A stretch of DNA of 64,000 bases, taken from positions 186,001 to 250,000 of the forward strand of contig CAWBRT010000003.1 in NCBI GenBank assembly GCA_963791145.1, written 5' to 3'. Source of the stretch: CAWBRT01 sp963791145. GTDB taxonomy: Bacteria; Acidobacteriota; Terriglobia; Terriglobales; Acidobacteriaceae. Shown piece after piece: positions 56,033 to 64,000 of the stretch; within the stretch, counting starts at the first letter, position 1; every line of letters starts with the position of its first letter. Under the pieces are notes generated by a model, which searched no databases, was not told the DNA's origin, and was given only the letters and a program-made list of their open reading frames with translations. The position numbers and the translations under genes are program-made.

Positions 56033-57226
56033 CTAAACTTTCGTCAATTTTCCATCGTGCAGGCGGAAGGTTTCGCCGCGCCATTGGACTGTCTCGCCGG
56101 TAAAGCTTGCCATCCACACCAGCCAACCAACCACGTCCCGCAGCAGTAAGAGCCACAGGTTCAGGCTCGATTCCTTGTCCTCGAGCACGCTTCGGCAAAG
56201 AGCTCCCGCAACGGCGAAGCGAAGCCCCGCCACTGCCAGCAGCAGCCACAAGCTCCAGGGAGCGAATCCAGCGCAGAGGCAAGCCAACAGCGCCCAAGGG
56301 ACAGCATGGCTCACGCCGAGGCCGATGTAGCCGCGCAGGCGGCGGTCGCGAATGGTTCTCGCCCAGCGCAACTGGTGCTGAAACATTTCTTTAAAACGCG
56401 CACTGGGCAGCGCCGTCTGAACCACTACGGTGGACAGCACCACTTCGAAACCGGCGCGTGCCAGGCGGTTTCCCAGTTCATAGTCGTCGGCGAGGTAATC
56501 CAGAATCGGAGTCCATCCACCGATTGCCTGCAAAGCCTGCCGCGGTACCGCCAGGGTCGAGCCCAGTCCGAAGGTCAGCTTGCGCTCATAGACCAGTGCA
56601 CCCAGCACATTACCGATGAACTCGGTGGCGATGCTCAATGCCTCCAGCCGCGAGGCCAGGGTTGAACCCGGCAGGGCCCGATAGAGGGCCGTGACCAGGC
56701 CGATGGGATTCGTTCCCGGCCGCCTGTCGGCAAACCCGGCGGCAACCCGGCGCAGATAGTTGGGAGGGACCAGGATGTCGCTGTCGTTGACCAGAATCAG
56801 CTCATGGCGGGACTCCGGCAGTAGTTGCGCCAGCGTGCTTACCTTGCGATTGCTTCCCAATGCCTCGGGACACAGGATCAGCTTGATGGGTTGCGCCGGA
56901 AACTCCCGCTGCAGGCGGCGCACCTCCGCTGCCGCCGGATCGTTTTCATCGATCACGCCGAAGATCAGCTCGAACTCGGGATAGTCCTGCAGACAATGGC
57001 TGCGGAAAGCTTCATACATGTGCGGGTCGCTTCCCCGCAGCGGCTTCAGAATGGAAATGGGCGGCATCACCATGGCCGCAGGCTGCCGCTTAAGCAGCCG
57101 ACGGAACCTGGCGATGCCGGCGATCACCAGAAACTGGTAGCCGAAGCCGCATAACGCCAGGGCAGCGAACAGAATGGCTAGAACTGTGATGGAAGAGTGC
57201 ACTGCCAGCAGCTTAGCAGATCGCAC
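56033..57226 (-). CDS. hpnI: Family 2 glycosyltransferase, HpnI-like
   Basis: 397 residues. An N-terminal membrane helix is followed by a processive-type GT2 domain: PPISILKPLRGSDPHMYEAF, the D1/D2 motif in ELILVNDSDILVPPNYL, the D3 motif in LDYLADDYELGNRLARAGFE and QHQLRWARTIRDRR as the Q/RxxRW motif. Several C-terminal membrane helices follow. This is the layout of ceramide glucosyltransferase-like HpnI, which adds N-acetylglucosamine to bacteriohopanetetrol. No other hopanoid gene is in the window, so a different lipid acceptor remains possible. The first start is GTG at 57226. Confidence 0.82.
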   Translation of the reverse strand: MRSAKLLAVHSSITVLAILFAALALCGFGYQFLVIAGIARFRRLLKRQPAAMVMPPISILKPLRGSDPHMYEAFRSHCLQDYPEFELIFGVIDENDPAAAEVRRLQREFPAQPIKLILCPEALGSNRKVSTLAQLLPESRHELILVNDSDILVPPNYLRRVAAGFADRRPGTNPIGLVTALYRALPGSTLASRLEALSIATEFIGNVLGALVYERKLTFGLGSTLAVPRQALQAIGGWTPILDYLADDYELGNRLARAGFEVVLSTVVVQTALPSARFKEMFQHQLRWARTIRDRRLRGYIGLGVSHAVPWALLACLCAGFAPWSLWLLLAVAGLRFAVAGALCRSVLEDKESSLNLWLLLLRDVVGWLVWMASFTGETVQWRGETFRLHDGKLTKV

Positions 57227-57235
57227 ACCGCAGTT

Positions 57236-57320
57236 TCAGAGTTTCAAGGTTTCAAAGTTTCAAAGCGCGCGGGAGCGACAGTGGCGAAACTTTGAAACCT
57301 TGAAACGTTTGAAACCTGTG
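57236..57320. repeat. Inverted TTTCAAGG/CCTTGAAA units
   Basis: GTTTCAAGGTTTCAAAGTTTC on the left pairs with GAAACTTTGAAACCTTGAAAC on the right around a short GC-rich loop. The same unit type recurs at 60083-60110 as a single arm. Confidence 0.85.
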
Positions 57321-57325
57321 TTTCT

Positions 57326-58462
57326 CTAATCCCGCTTTGCGATCGGCTTGAATTTCTGCACCCGCTTGCCGGTATCGACCTCGCCGGTGTAGAGATTGCC
57401 CTGCGAGTCGGTGCCGATCTGGTGCACCCAATGGAACTGGCCGGCGTTGCGTCCGGCGTGGCCGGTGCTGCCCACGACGGTTCCGTCGCTGCGCTTGACG
57501 GTCCAGATCACGTTGTTGGTGCCATCGGCGATCAGCAGGTAGGTTTGCTCTTTGTCGGTCGAGAAGACCATGTCCCAATCCGAGCCGCTGCCCAGAGTCT
57601 CGGGGCGAAGGAAAAACTCCTTCACGAACTTCCCGTCCTTGTGGAATATCTGCACGCGGTCATTCTGCCGGTCGCAGACGTAGACCAAGACGTCGTTGCT
57701 GATGTGCACGCAATGGGTGGGATTGCGGAACTGCTTGTCCTTCGGGTCCGAGGGCTTGTAGGCCGGCACGGGGAAGGTGTTGTCGATCTGGCTCAAGGGA
57801 ATGCCGTAAGCTCCCCATCCACGCTTGAACTTGCCGGTTTCCGAGTCGTAGACGACAATGCGCTTGTTCATGTAGCCATCGGCGATGTAAACCTCGTGCG
57901 CCGCTTCATCCAGATCGATGCCGGCGGGGCGGCCCAGAATACTGGTGTCCTGGTTGTTTTCCGGCTCCTTCGAATGATGTCCGATCTGCAACAGCAGCTT
58001 GCCGTCATTGGTGAACTTCATGATCTGGCGGTCGCTGTCGCCATTGCCGCCCAGCCAGACATTGCCGGCTTTGTCGACGCGAATGCCATGCTCGTTGTCG
58101 AACCAATCCTTGATGTGACCCGGGCCTCCCCAGGATTGCAGCAGCTTGCCGCTCTGATCGAACTCCAACACCGAGGGCGCGGGAGCACAGCACATCGAGC
58201 GCTGAGGGATCTGCACCGCTCCCAACTCATCCGGCGTGCAACTGCGCGGACGGTGATACACCCAGATATTGTTGTGGCTGTCGACGGTGAGCCCGCCTAC
58301 CTGACCGATGATCCAGTTGCTGGGCAACTCCTTGGGCCAGGATGGATCGACCCGGTACGTGGGCACTCGGGTTTGCGCGTGCAGGATGGCCAGACCTAAG
58401 ACCAAAACCGCAATCAGGCACCTTGCAGAGGAAAAGAAGAAACGTCTGAACACGTCTTTCAT
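57326..58462 (-). CDS. Secreted NHL-repeat six-bladed beta-propeller protein
   Basis: 378 residues from ATG at 58462, which follows GGAGG. The signal peptide is CLIAVLVLGLAILHAQT. The mature part has NHL-type blades: GGLTVDSHNNIWVYHR, NEHGIRVDKAGNVWLGGNGD, GRPAGIDLDEAAHEVYIADG, HVCV-like HISNDVLVYVCDRQNDRVQI and HQIGTDSQGNLYTGEVDTGK. Such propellers include peptidyl-alpha-hydroxyglycine lyase relatives and periplasmic binding proteins; no catalytic set is clear here. It is common in acidobacteria. The opposite strand also has a long shadow frame, rejected. Confidence 0.82.
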   Translation of the reverse strand: MKDVFRRFFFSSARCLIAVLVLGLAILHAQTRVPTYRVDPSWPKELPSNWIIGQVGGLTVDSHNNIWVYHRPRSCTPDELGAVQIPQRSMCCAPAPSVLEFDQSGKLLQSWGGPGHIKDWFDNEHGIRVDKAGNVWLGGNGDSDRQIMKFTNDGKLLLQIGHHSKEPENNQDTSILGRPAGIDLDEAAHEVYIADGYMNKRIVVYDSETGKFKRGWGAYGIPLSQIDNTFPVPAYKPSDPKDKQFRNPTHCVHISNDVLVYVCDRQNDRVQIFHKDGKFVKEFFLRPETLGSGSDWDMVFSTDKEQTYLLIADGTNNVIWTVKRSDGTVVGSTGHAGRNAGQFHWVHQIGTDSQGNLYTGEVDTGKRVQKFKPIAKRD

Positions 58463-58731
58463 CGTGAAGACCTCCGAGCGAAGAGGTGGACTCATGCAAC
58501 ATAGTCCAGTGAAGATGCATGAGTACTGGCGCAAAGTGTCCCGGCTGCGCGCACCAAGCGTGGCCGTTCGGCCCCACCAATAACTCGACCGCCAATAGAA
58601 CCGCGGCAAAGTATGAATCGGCCATGGCGCATAACACGAGACAACCATGCGGGTTTGCATTGTACCCCGCCGGGTTTGCTTTTCACCACTAGGACGGCTA
58701 CTTTCAAACTTCGGTAGCATCAAACAGAGGG

Positions 58732-60069
58732 ATGGACAAGCCTCAGTCTCACTTGCGGGCTCTCGAAACCCCCGACAGCTTTCAGCTGGCTGCGCGCTCT
58801 CCAGCTTCGGAGTTCATGCCTGTGGCAGGCAGACGAGCGGAAGCGGCCAGTGGCGCCGACTATATCGAGGCAGGCACGCGGCAGTTCTGGCGGGTCAACG
58901 TCGCGCTGGTGGCGGCCGCCTTCTGCACCTTCGCTCTCATTTATTGCGTACAGCCGCTGATGCCGCTGCTTTCCTCCACATTTCAAGTCAGTCCCGCGCA
59001 GAGCAGTCTTTCCTTGTCCGTGACCACGGGCCTGCTGGCCGTGGGCATGCTGTTCTCCGGCGCGGCCTCGGAGATGCTTCGCCGCAAGGCTCTGATGGCA
59101 ACCTCGCTGCTGCTTTCGGCCAGCTTGACAGTCGCTACCGCCTTCGCCCCCGACTGGCATCTGCTGCTGGCGGCCCGCTTGCTCACAGGACTCGCGATCT
59201 GCGGCGTGCCGGCCGTGGCCATGGCCTACGTCGGCGAGGAAATCGATCCGCGCTCCGGCGGGCTGGCCATGGGCCTGTACATCTCGGGCAACGCCTTCGG
59301 CGGCATGAGCGGCCGACTGCTGAGCGGCGTCCTCGCCGATTTGCTCAACTGGCGCTGGGCCGTGGGCATCATCGGAGGACTGGGCCTGATCGGCGGCCTT
59401 CTGTTCCTCTGGCTGCTGCCGCCCTCGCGCCACTTCCAGCCGCGTTCTCCTGACCTGGCTGAGCTGAAACTATCTCTATCAAGCCACTTCCAAGACCGCG
59501 AATTGCCGCTGCTGTTCTCGATGGGATTCCTGCTGATGGGGACTTTTGTCTCCATCTACAATTACCTCGGCTTCCGGTTGACGGCTCCTCCGTACAATTT
59601 CTCGCAGACTACAGTAGGCCTGCTGTTCACGATCTACGCGGTAGGCATGTTCAGCTCGGCATGGGCAGGCAACCTGGCTGCGCGTCGTGGACGCCGCCCG
59701 GTGCTGATGGCGATGGTTCTGCTGATGGCGGCCGGAGTGGCGATCACACTGGCGCGCCCCTCATGGGCCGTACTGGCCGGGGTGACGGCGATGACCCTCG
59801 GCTTTTTTGGCGCGCACGCGGTGGTGAGCGCCTGGGTCGGCTTTCGCGCCCGGCGCGCCAAGGCGGTCGCCTCGTCGTTCTACCTGTTCTCCTACTACCT
59901 GGGCTCCGGCATCGTTGGAACCTATTCCGGGACCTTCTGGAGCCGCTACGGATGGCCCGGAGTAGTGGGCGCGGTCGGCGTCCTGCTGATCGCGGCACTC
60001 GCAGTGGTCTACTTGCTGCGCGAAGGGGATGACGTCTCGTGCCGATCTGCGGAAGCAAGCTTGCGATAA
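58732..60069 (+). CDS. MFS transporter, YnfM-like
   Basis: 445 residues with about twelve membrane helices. A 60-residue cytoplasmic N-terminal extension precedes the first helix (FWRVNVALVAAAFCTFALIY). The YnfM/AraJ-type pattern is seen in YCVQPLMPLLSSTFQVSPAQ, ARLLTGLAICGVPAVAMAYV and SGNAFGGMSGRLLSGVLADL, with NLAARRGRRPVLMAM at the second-half loop. It is probably a drug or metabolite exporter. It is divergent from the NHL gene and followed by ilvD 72 bases downstream. Confidence 0.87.
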   Translation: MDKPQSHLRALETPDSFQLAARSPASEFMPVAGRRAEAASGADYIEAGTRQFWRVNVALVAAAFCTFALIYCVQPLMPLLSSTFQVSPAQSSLSLSVTTGLLAVGMLFSGAASEMLRRKALMATSLLLSASLTVATAFAPDWHLLLAARLLTGLAICGVPAVAMAYVGEEIDPRSGGLAMGLYISGNAFGGMSGRLLSGVLADLLNWRWAVGIIGGLGLIGGLLFLWLLPPSRHFQPRSPDLAELKLSLSSHFQDRELPLLFSMGFLLMGTFVSIYNYLGFRLTAPPYNFSQTTVGLLFTIYAVGMFSSAWAGNLAARRGRRPVLMAMVLLMAAGVAITLARPSWAVLAGVTAMTLGFFGAHAVVSAWVGFRARRAKAVASSFYLFSYYLGSGIVGTYSGTFWSRYGWPGVVGAVGVLLIAALAVVYLLREGDDVSCRSAEASLR

Positions 60070-60082
60070 GGGTACGGACCCT

Positions 60083-60112
60083 GAAACTCTGAAACCTTGA
60101 AACCTTCCATTG
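60083..60112. repeat. Single arm of TGAAACCT units
   Basis: CTGAAACTCTGAAACCTTGA and following units resemble the right arm at 57290. No complementary left arm is nearby. Confidence 0.6.
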
Positions 60113-60140
60113 ACACTGCCGGACCGGGTAGAATCTCTGC

Positions 60141-61872
60141 ATGAATCCAGGCATCGAGAACATCCGCAAACGTGGCAGCCGTATTATTGCCGAGGGAGCA
60201 CACATGCTGCCGGCGGCTTCGCTGATGATCGCCGAGGGCGTTATCAGCTCGCTCGACGATCTGAAGAAGCCGTTCGTCACCGTCATCAACTCCTACTCGA
60301 ACCAGATTCCCGGGCACGCGCATCTGGACAAGATCGGGGCCATCGTTCGCGACGAACTTAAAGCGCTGGGATTCAACGTCTGGTATGTGAACGTCGGCGC
60401 CGCCGTCTGCGACGGCATCGCCATGGGGCACTTCGGCATGAAGTACTCGCTGGCCTCGCGCGAGCTGATCGCCGACCAGATCGAGACCATCATCGGCGCC
60501 CATCCCTGCGACGCCTGGATCGGCATCGCCAACTGCGACAAGATCGTTCCCGCCATGTACAACGCCATGGCCCGCATCAATATTCCCGCCGTGTATCTGA
60601 GCGGTGGACCGATGCTGGCCGGGCCGGGCAACACCGACCTGATCACCGTTTTTGAAGCGGTCGGCAAGCACAGCGTCGGCAAGATGAACGACGCGCGAGT
60701 TGCGGGCGCTGGCCGAGACCGCCTGCCCCGGCTGCGGAAGTTGCGCCGGCATGTTCACCGCCAACTCCATGAACTGCCTGGGCGAGGTGCTGGGGCTGGC
60801 GCTGCCCGGCAACGGAACCATTCCCGCCGAGCGCTGGACCGACGAATACCTGCCGCAAGACCGAGCCCAACCCCGAGCGCCTGGCGCTGACTCGCAATGC
60901 GGCGCACGCGCTGAAGCGCTGCCTGGATCAGAACATCCGCCCGCTCGACATCATCACCGAACAGGCGATCGTCAACTGCCTTCATCCTCGACGTGGCGAT
61001 GGGCGGATCAACCAACACCATTCTGCACACCCTCGCCCTGGCGCACGCGGCCGGCATTCCCTTCGACCTCAACCGGCTGAACGAAATTTCAGCCAGCACG
61101 CCGCACATCTGCAAGATTTCGCCCAGTCGCCCCGAGGTGCACGTCGAGCACGTGCACCGGCACGGCGGAATTCCCGCCATCCTCAAGGAAGTCAATCGCC
61201 ACGGCGTGCGCGGCCTGAATCTCGACGTTCCCACCGTCGCCGGCAAGCTTTCCGAGGCCGTGGCCTGCGCGCCCGACCCGGATGGCGACGTCATCCGGCC
61301 GGTCTCCAAGGCCTTCAGCCAGAGCGGCGGGCTGGCGATCCTGTTCGGCAATCTTGCACCCAAAGGCGCGGTGGTCAAGGTGGCCGGCGTCGACGCCGAC
61401 ATGATGGAGTACGAGGGCACAGCGCGCATCTTCGAATCGCAGGAAGAGGCACTGCGATGGCATCCTGCACGGCAAGGTGAAGGACGGCGACGTGGTGGTG
61501 GTCCGCTACGAGGGCCCGCGCGGCGGCCCGGGCATGCAGGAGATGCTCTCGCCGACGGCGGCCATCGTCGGCGCCGGCATTCGCTGCGCGCTGATTACCG
61601 ACGGACGCTTTTCCGGCGGATCGCGCGGCCTGTGCGTCGGCCACATCTCGCCGGAAGCGGCGGCCGGCGGGCCAATCGCGGCCATTCGCCCCGGCGACCG
61701 CATCTACATCAACGCCCGCACCCGCCGTTTGGAGTTGAAGGTAAGCGACGCGGAAATCCAGAAGCGACTGGCCACGCTGCCGCCGTTCGAGCCCAAGGTC
61801 AAGCGCGGATGGCTGGCGCGCTACGCGCAACACGTCACCAGCGCCGACACGGGAGCGGCGTTTGAGATCTAG
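60141..61872 (+). CDS. ilvD: Dihydroxy-acid dehydratase (four +1 breaks)
   Basis: About 575 residues. Signatures are VINSYSNQIPGHAHLDKIGA, WIGIANCDKIVPAM, and after an extra base at 60696 TACPGCGSCAGMFTANSMNC (Fe-S cysteines). After 60856 comes KTEPNPERLALTRNAAHALK; after 60977 ILDVAMGGSTNTILHTLALA; after 61455 GILHGKVKDGDVVVVRYEGP, ALITDGRFSGGSRGLCVGHI. Removing the four extra bases gives one continuous IlvD. The enzyme dehydrates dihydroxy acids in valine and isoleucine synthesis with an iron-sulfur cluster. Four breaks in one essential biosynthetic gene, all of the same sign, are strong evidence for a poor-quality patch of sequence. Confidence 0.93.
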
Positions 61873-61879
61873 AAACAAC

Positions 61880-61921
61880 CCCAGCCTGTCGCAAAAGAAG
61901 CGACAAGGGTGGGGCACCCGG
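61880..61921. repeat. Hairpin ending in GTGGGGCACC
   Basis: CTGTCGCAAAAGAAGCGACA forms a hairpin followed by AGGGTGGGGCACCC. Related GTGGGGCACC hairpins occur at 62496 and 62588. Confidence 0.6.
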
Positions 61922-62009
61922 CGCGGCGTTTGAAATTTAGACACGAGGCGGAATAGGTGCGCTTCGCACGCCAGCCCAGCCGGGGGCGGCTGGGCCTACG
62001 CAGGCGCAG

Positions 62010-62465
62010 CTAATAAGGCGAGAAGCTCAGCGTCTTGCTTTCCTTCTCCACCCAGATGTGTGCTTTCTCGGGGTGCTGGTTGACCGTTACCACAACCACC
62101 ACGCCAGAGCCCGCACGCTTACCGGGAGGCTCGGCCGTCCCCTCGATGTGATAACTCTGAACGACACCGTATTCACTCTTGGGGCCCCAATCCTGGTAAA
62201 AGGCGGCGAAGGGATAGCGTTCGTATTGTTGCGCGTGCTGCTTCCAGTCGGAATCGTTCATCCACACTGCGTAGGCCTGCTCGTAGTTCTTCGCCTCGAG
62301 GGCGGTGAAGAAACGGTCGACCCGGCGCTCCTCGGGCCAATAGCGGAACACCCACGCCAGCACGACGATAAGCAGCAATAGAAGCACGCCGCCGATGAGA
62401 CGCAGACGCTTGCGGCGCTCACGGGCCGGATCGTAGGGCTGGTAGTCGAAAAGGGTGGTCGGCAT
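62010..62465 (-). CDS. Membrane-anchored hypothetical protein
   Basis: 151 residues. A basic N-terminus (RERRKRLRLIGG) leads into a single membrane helix (VLLLLLIVVLAWVFRYWP), and the remaining 105 residues lie outside. That part (FFTALEAKNYEQAYAVWMND, FAAFYQDWGPKSEYGVVQSY, VVVVTVNQHPEKAHIWVEKE) resembles NTF2-like or DUF4878-type domains that begin with the pattern 'fy.al..kdy..ay'. No catalytic residues are evident. It has no close operon partner. Confidence 0.7.
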   Translation of the reverse strand: MPTTLFDYQPYDPARERRKRLRLIGGVLLLLLIVVLAWVFRYWPEERRVDRFFTALEAKNYEQAYAVWMNDSDWKQHAQQYERYPFAAFYQDWGPKSEYGVVQSYHIEGTAEPPGKRAGSGVVVVVTVNQHPEKAHIWVEKESKTLSFSPY

Positions 62466-62941
62466 CGCGTTAGCTAGTAGCTCCGTCCGACAAACTACCC
62501 CACGTTAGCCAAATGAAGGCTAACGTGGGGCACCTGCAATTTCAATATACCTGACGCCCCGCTCTTGTAGGACCGCTGTTTTGCTGGCCTGCCTTTACCC
62601 ACCCTAGCGCCAACAACGGGCGCGAGGGTGGGGCACCTCAGGGGAGCTTTGATCTCCGGGAATAGGAGGCGCAGGATTTCTCGACCCGCCTTGCTATTCT
62701 GAGGAAAAGATCTATTTCCCTCAGGGGCTAAAGCCCGCGTTTTTCCCGGTACGAACGGCGGGGCTCAAGGCACCCCAGCAAACCAGATGCGGGTTTGCTG
62801 GGGACCCCGCAAAGCCCCGCCCCTTCAAAGAAGTATTTTGTGCAACCGGTTCTAAAGCCGTGCCCCTTCAAAACCTTTTCGCCCTCGTACCGAACAAAGC
62901 GGCACTCACTGACGTTCGCCCAATGTGAAGCGGCATCGCCC
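62466..62941. repeat. Repeat-rich gap with GTGGGGCACC hairpins and a degraded reversed MITE-1
   Basis: CCCCACGTTAGCC/GGCTAACGTGGGG (62499-62531) and CCACCCTAGCGCC/GGGCGCGAGGGTGG (62598-62630) are hairpins, each ending near GGGGCACCT. From 62718 to 62852 a reversed MITE-1 derivative appears: CCCTCAGGGGCTAAAGCCCGC and, at the end, TGCAACCGGTTC followed by TA, around a GC-rich inner hairpin of different sequence. No gene is seen. Confidence 0.65.
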
Positions 62942-64000
62942 TCACAGCGTGCGCTTGAACAGCGGCGTGGCAACGAGCAGCATCAGTATGCCGAACACCA
63001 GCAGATAGGTCGCATCAGGCAGAATAGCCAGCATTCCCGCTTCCTTCAGCAGCACGCCCTTGAAGCCACGCACGGCGTAGGTGAAGGGGTCAACGTAGGC
63101 GATCCCCCTTAGCCACGCGGGGAAGGCCTGGATCGGGTAAATGGCGCCGCTGGGGAAGAACAGCAGCGTATTCAGGATGCCGAACATGGCGCGCGGCACC
63201 AGCGGGTCTTCCACCCGCACCATCAGCAGGAACATCATGGAGTTGAAGGCGACCGAGGTGGCGACGATCAGCAGCAGCAGTTGCAGCCATGCTCCAGGGA
63301 TCGAAGATGGAGCCCACTCCGGCCAGCAGCGATCCCAGGACGGTGATCACTACCCCGGAGAGGATCGCCTTGATCGAGCCGGCGATATTCAGTCCCAGAA
63401 CCAGCTCCAGCTTGGTGATCGGCGTGACCAGAAAGCCCTCGTGCACCCCGCGCGCCTTGTCGTCGATGTAGAGCATGCCGCCGCCGATCATCACCGAGAC
63501 GAACATGGCCAGGGTAGATCGAGCCCGGCAGCAGGAACTTCATGTACTCGATGTAGGGATAGAGCTCGACGATCTCCAGCGCGATCTGCTGGGGAATGCG
63601 CGGGGGCACCGTGGGCTGGTTGAGCGCATCGGTAAGCTCCTGCATCTTCTGCTCCAGGCTGCTGCTCATGAACTGGTCGGAGTTGTCCACCACCAGCCCC
63701 AGCCGGGGATGGTTCTGCTGATAGAACTTGCTGGAGAACTGCGGCGGAGATGATGACCGCACCATCCAGCTTGCCGGTGCGCACGTCTTCCTGCGCCTGC
63801 TTATCGTCGTCGTAGTAGATGGGCTTGAAGGTGGCGACGTTGGCGGCGATGGAGTCGAAGGCTTCGCGGATGCGCAGCGCCTGCGTGCCGTGGTCCTGAT
63901 CGACCACGCCCATGCGGGCATCGCGGATCTTGCCGCCAAAGGCGTTGCCCAGCACAATCAGCTGCACCAGCGGAAACACCATCGAAGCCAGCATCAGCGC
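62942..64000 (-). CDS. ABC-2 type transporter permease (three +1 breaks, 5' end outside window)
   Basis: The gene enters from the right edge; about 350 residues are visible. A first membrane helix (ASMVFPLVQLIVLGNAFGGK) precedes a large external domain (RMGVVDQDHGTQALRIREAF, NHPRLGLVVDNSDQFM), and then membrane helices typical of the ABC-2 fold (MFVSVMIGGGMLYIDDKARG, LVTPITKLELVLGLNIAGSI, ILNTLLFFPSGAIYPIQAFP, YVDPFTYAVRGFKGVLL). The YhhJ/DrrB-like subfamily exports drugs or lipids with a partner ATPase, which is presumably beyond the edge. Extra bases at 63745, 63513 and 63287 shift the frame, each restored by removing one base. The 3' end at 62942 is inside the window. Confidence 0.85.

Noticed and set aside
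60141..61872. ilvD, purM, tyrS and others as pseudogenes
   Set aside because: All lesions are single extra bases, the flanking sequence is fully conserved, and several genes are essential. Decay would give mixed lesions.

Overview
The window looks like the chromosome of a GC-rich, Gram-negative soil bacterium, most likely an acidobacterium. That placement is inferred from the overall gene style: LpxC, a hopanoid-type glycosyltransferase, CocE/NonD hydrolase, FmdB zinc ribbon, LemA/TPM genes, and many hairpin-forming intergenic repeats. No rRNA or other taxonomic marker is present. I see no tRNA, rRNA, CRISPR array or prophage.

Layout. 1-5.4 kb: YhaM-like exonuclease (cut by the window edge), a hypothetical gene, a stripped-down glutamyl-tRNA-reductase-like gene, a Tat-exported metallo-beta-lactamase-fold hydrolase and an NtrC-type regulator. 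5.6-16.2 kb: a large flavin/Fe-S 2-hydroxyacid dehydrogenase divergent from a GlcG/HbpS gene, a QueG-like Fe-S protein, a class V aminotransferase, a CocE hydrolase, an MFS carrier and a bacterioferritin. 16.4-20.4 kb: rsmB, a PrxQ peroxiredoxin with TGA at the catalytic cysteine, and two secreted proteins. 20.5-29.3 kb: methylmalonyl-CoA mutase (meaB, mutB, mutA), an Rsm22-like methyltransferase and malic enzyme. 29.3-36.2 kb: nested miniature elements, an M28 peptidase, an IS110-family element, a lemA/nucleotidyltransferase/TPM cluster and a response regulator. 36.5-44.5 kb: P5C dehydrogenase, a ClpB-like AAA+ protein, ilvE, purM, purN and dut. 44.6-54.2 kb: DnaJ-domain protein, a soluble chemoreceptor-like protein, a beta-propeller lipoprotein behind a structured leader, tyrS, a second bacterioferritin, lpxC, a malate/lactate dehydrogenase, FmdB and a histone-like basic protein. 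54.4-64 kb: an IS1111-like element inside a palindrome, hpnI-like, NHL propeller, MFS carrier, ilvD and a truncated ABC-2 permease.

Two signals stand out. First, the prxQ gene is open through its whole length except for one TGA exactly at the peroxidatic cysteine, followed at the right distance by a SECIS-like hairpin; this is best read as a selenoprotein. Second, at least 24 single-base insertions, and no deletions, interrupt eleven otherwise good genes, several of them housekeeping (purM, ilvD, tyrS, rsmB). This one-sided pattern points to insertion-biased consensus error rather than gene decay, so those genes are annotated across the breaks. The only deletion-type break is in a transposase.

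Metabolically the window combines propionate/methylmalonyl-CoA handling, anaplerosis (malic enzyme under two CRP-like sites), 2-hydroxyacid oxidation, proline and branched-chain amino-acid metabolism, purine synthesis, iron storage and peroxide defence. Intergenic space is unusually rich in hairpin repeats: REP-like palindromes, MITE-like elements nested in one another, and degenerate short-unit repeats arranged as inverted pairs.
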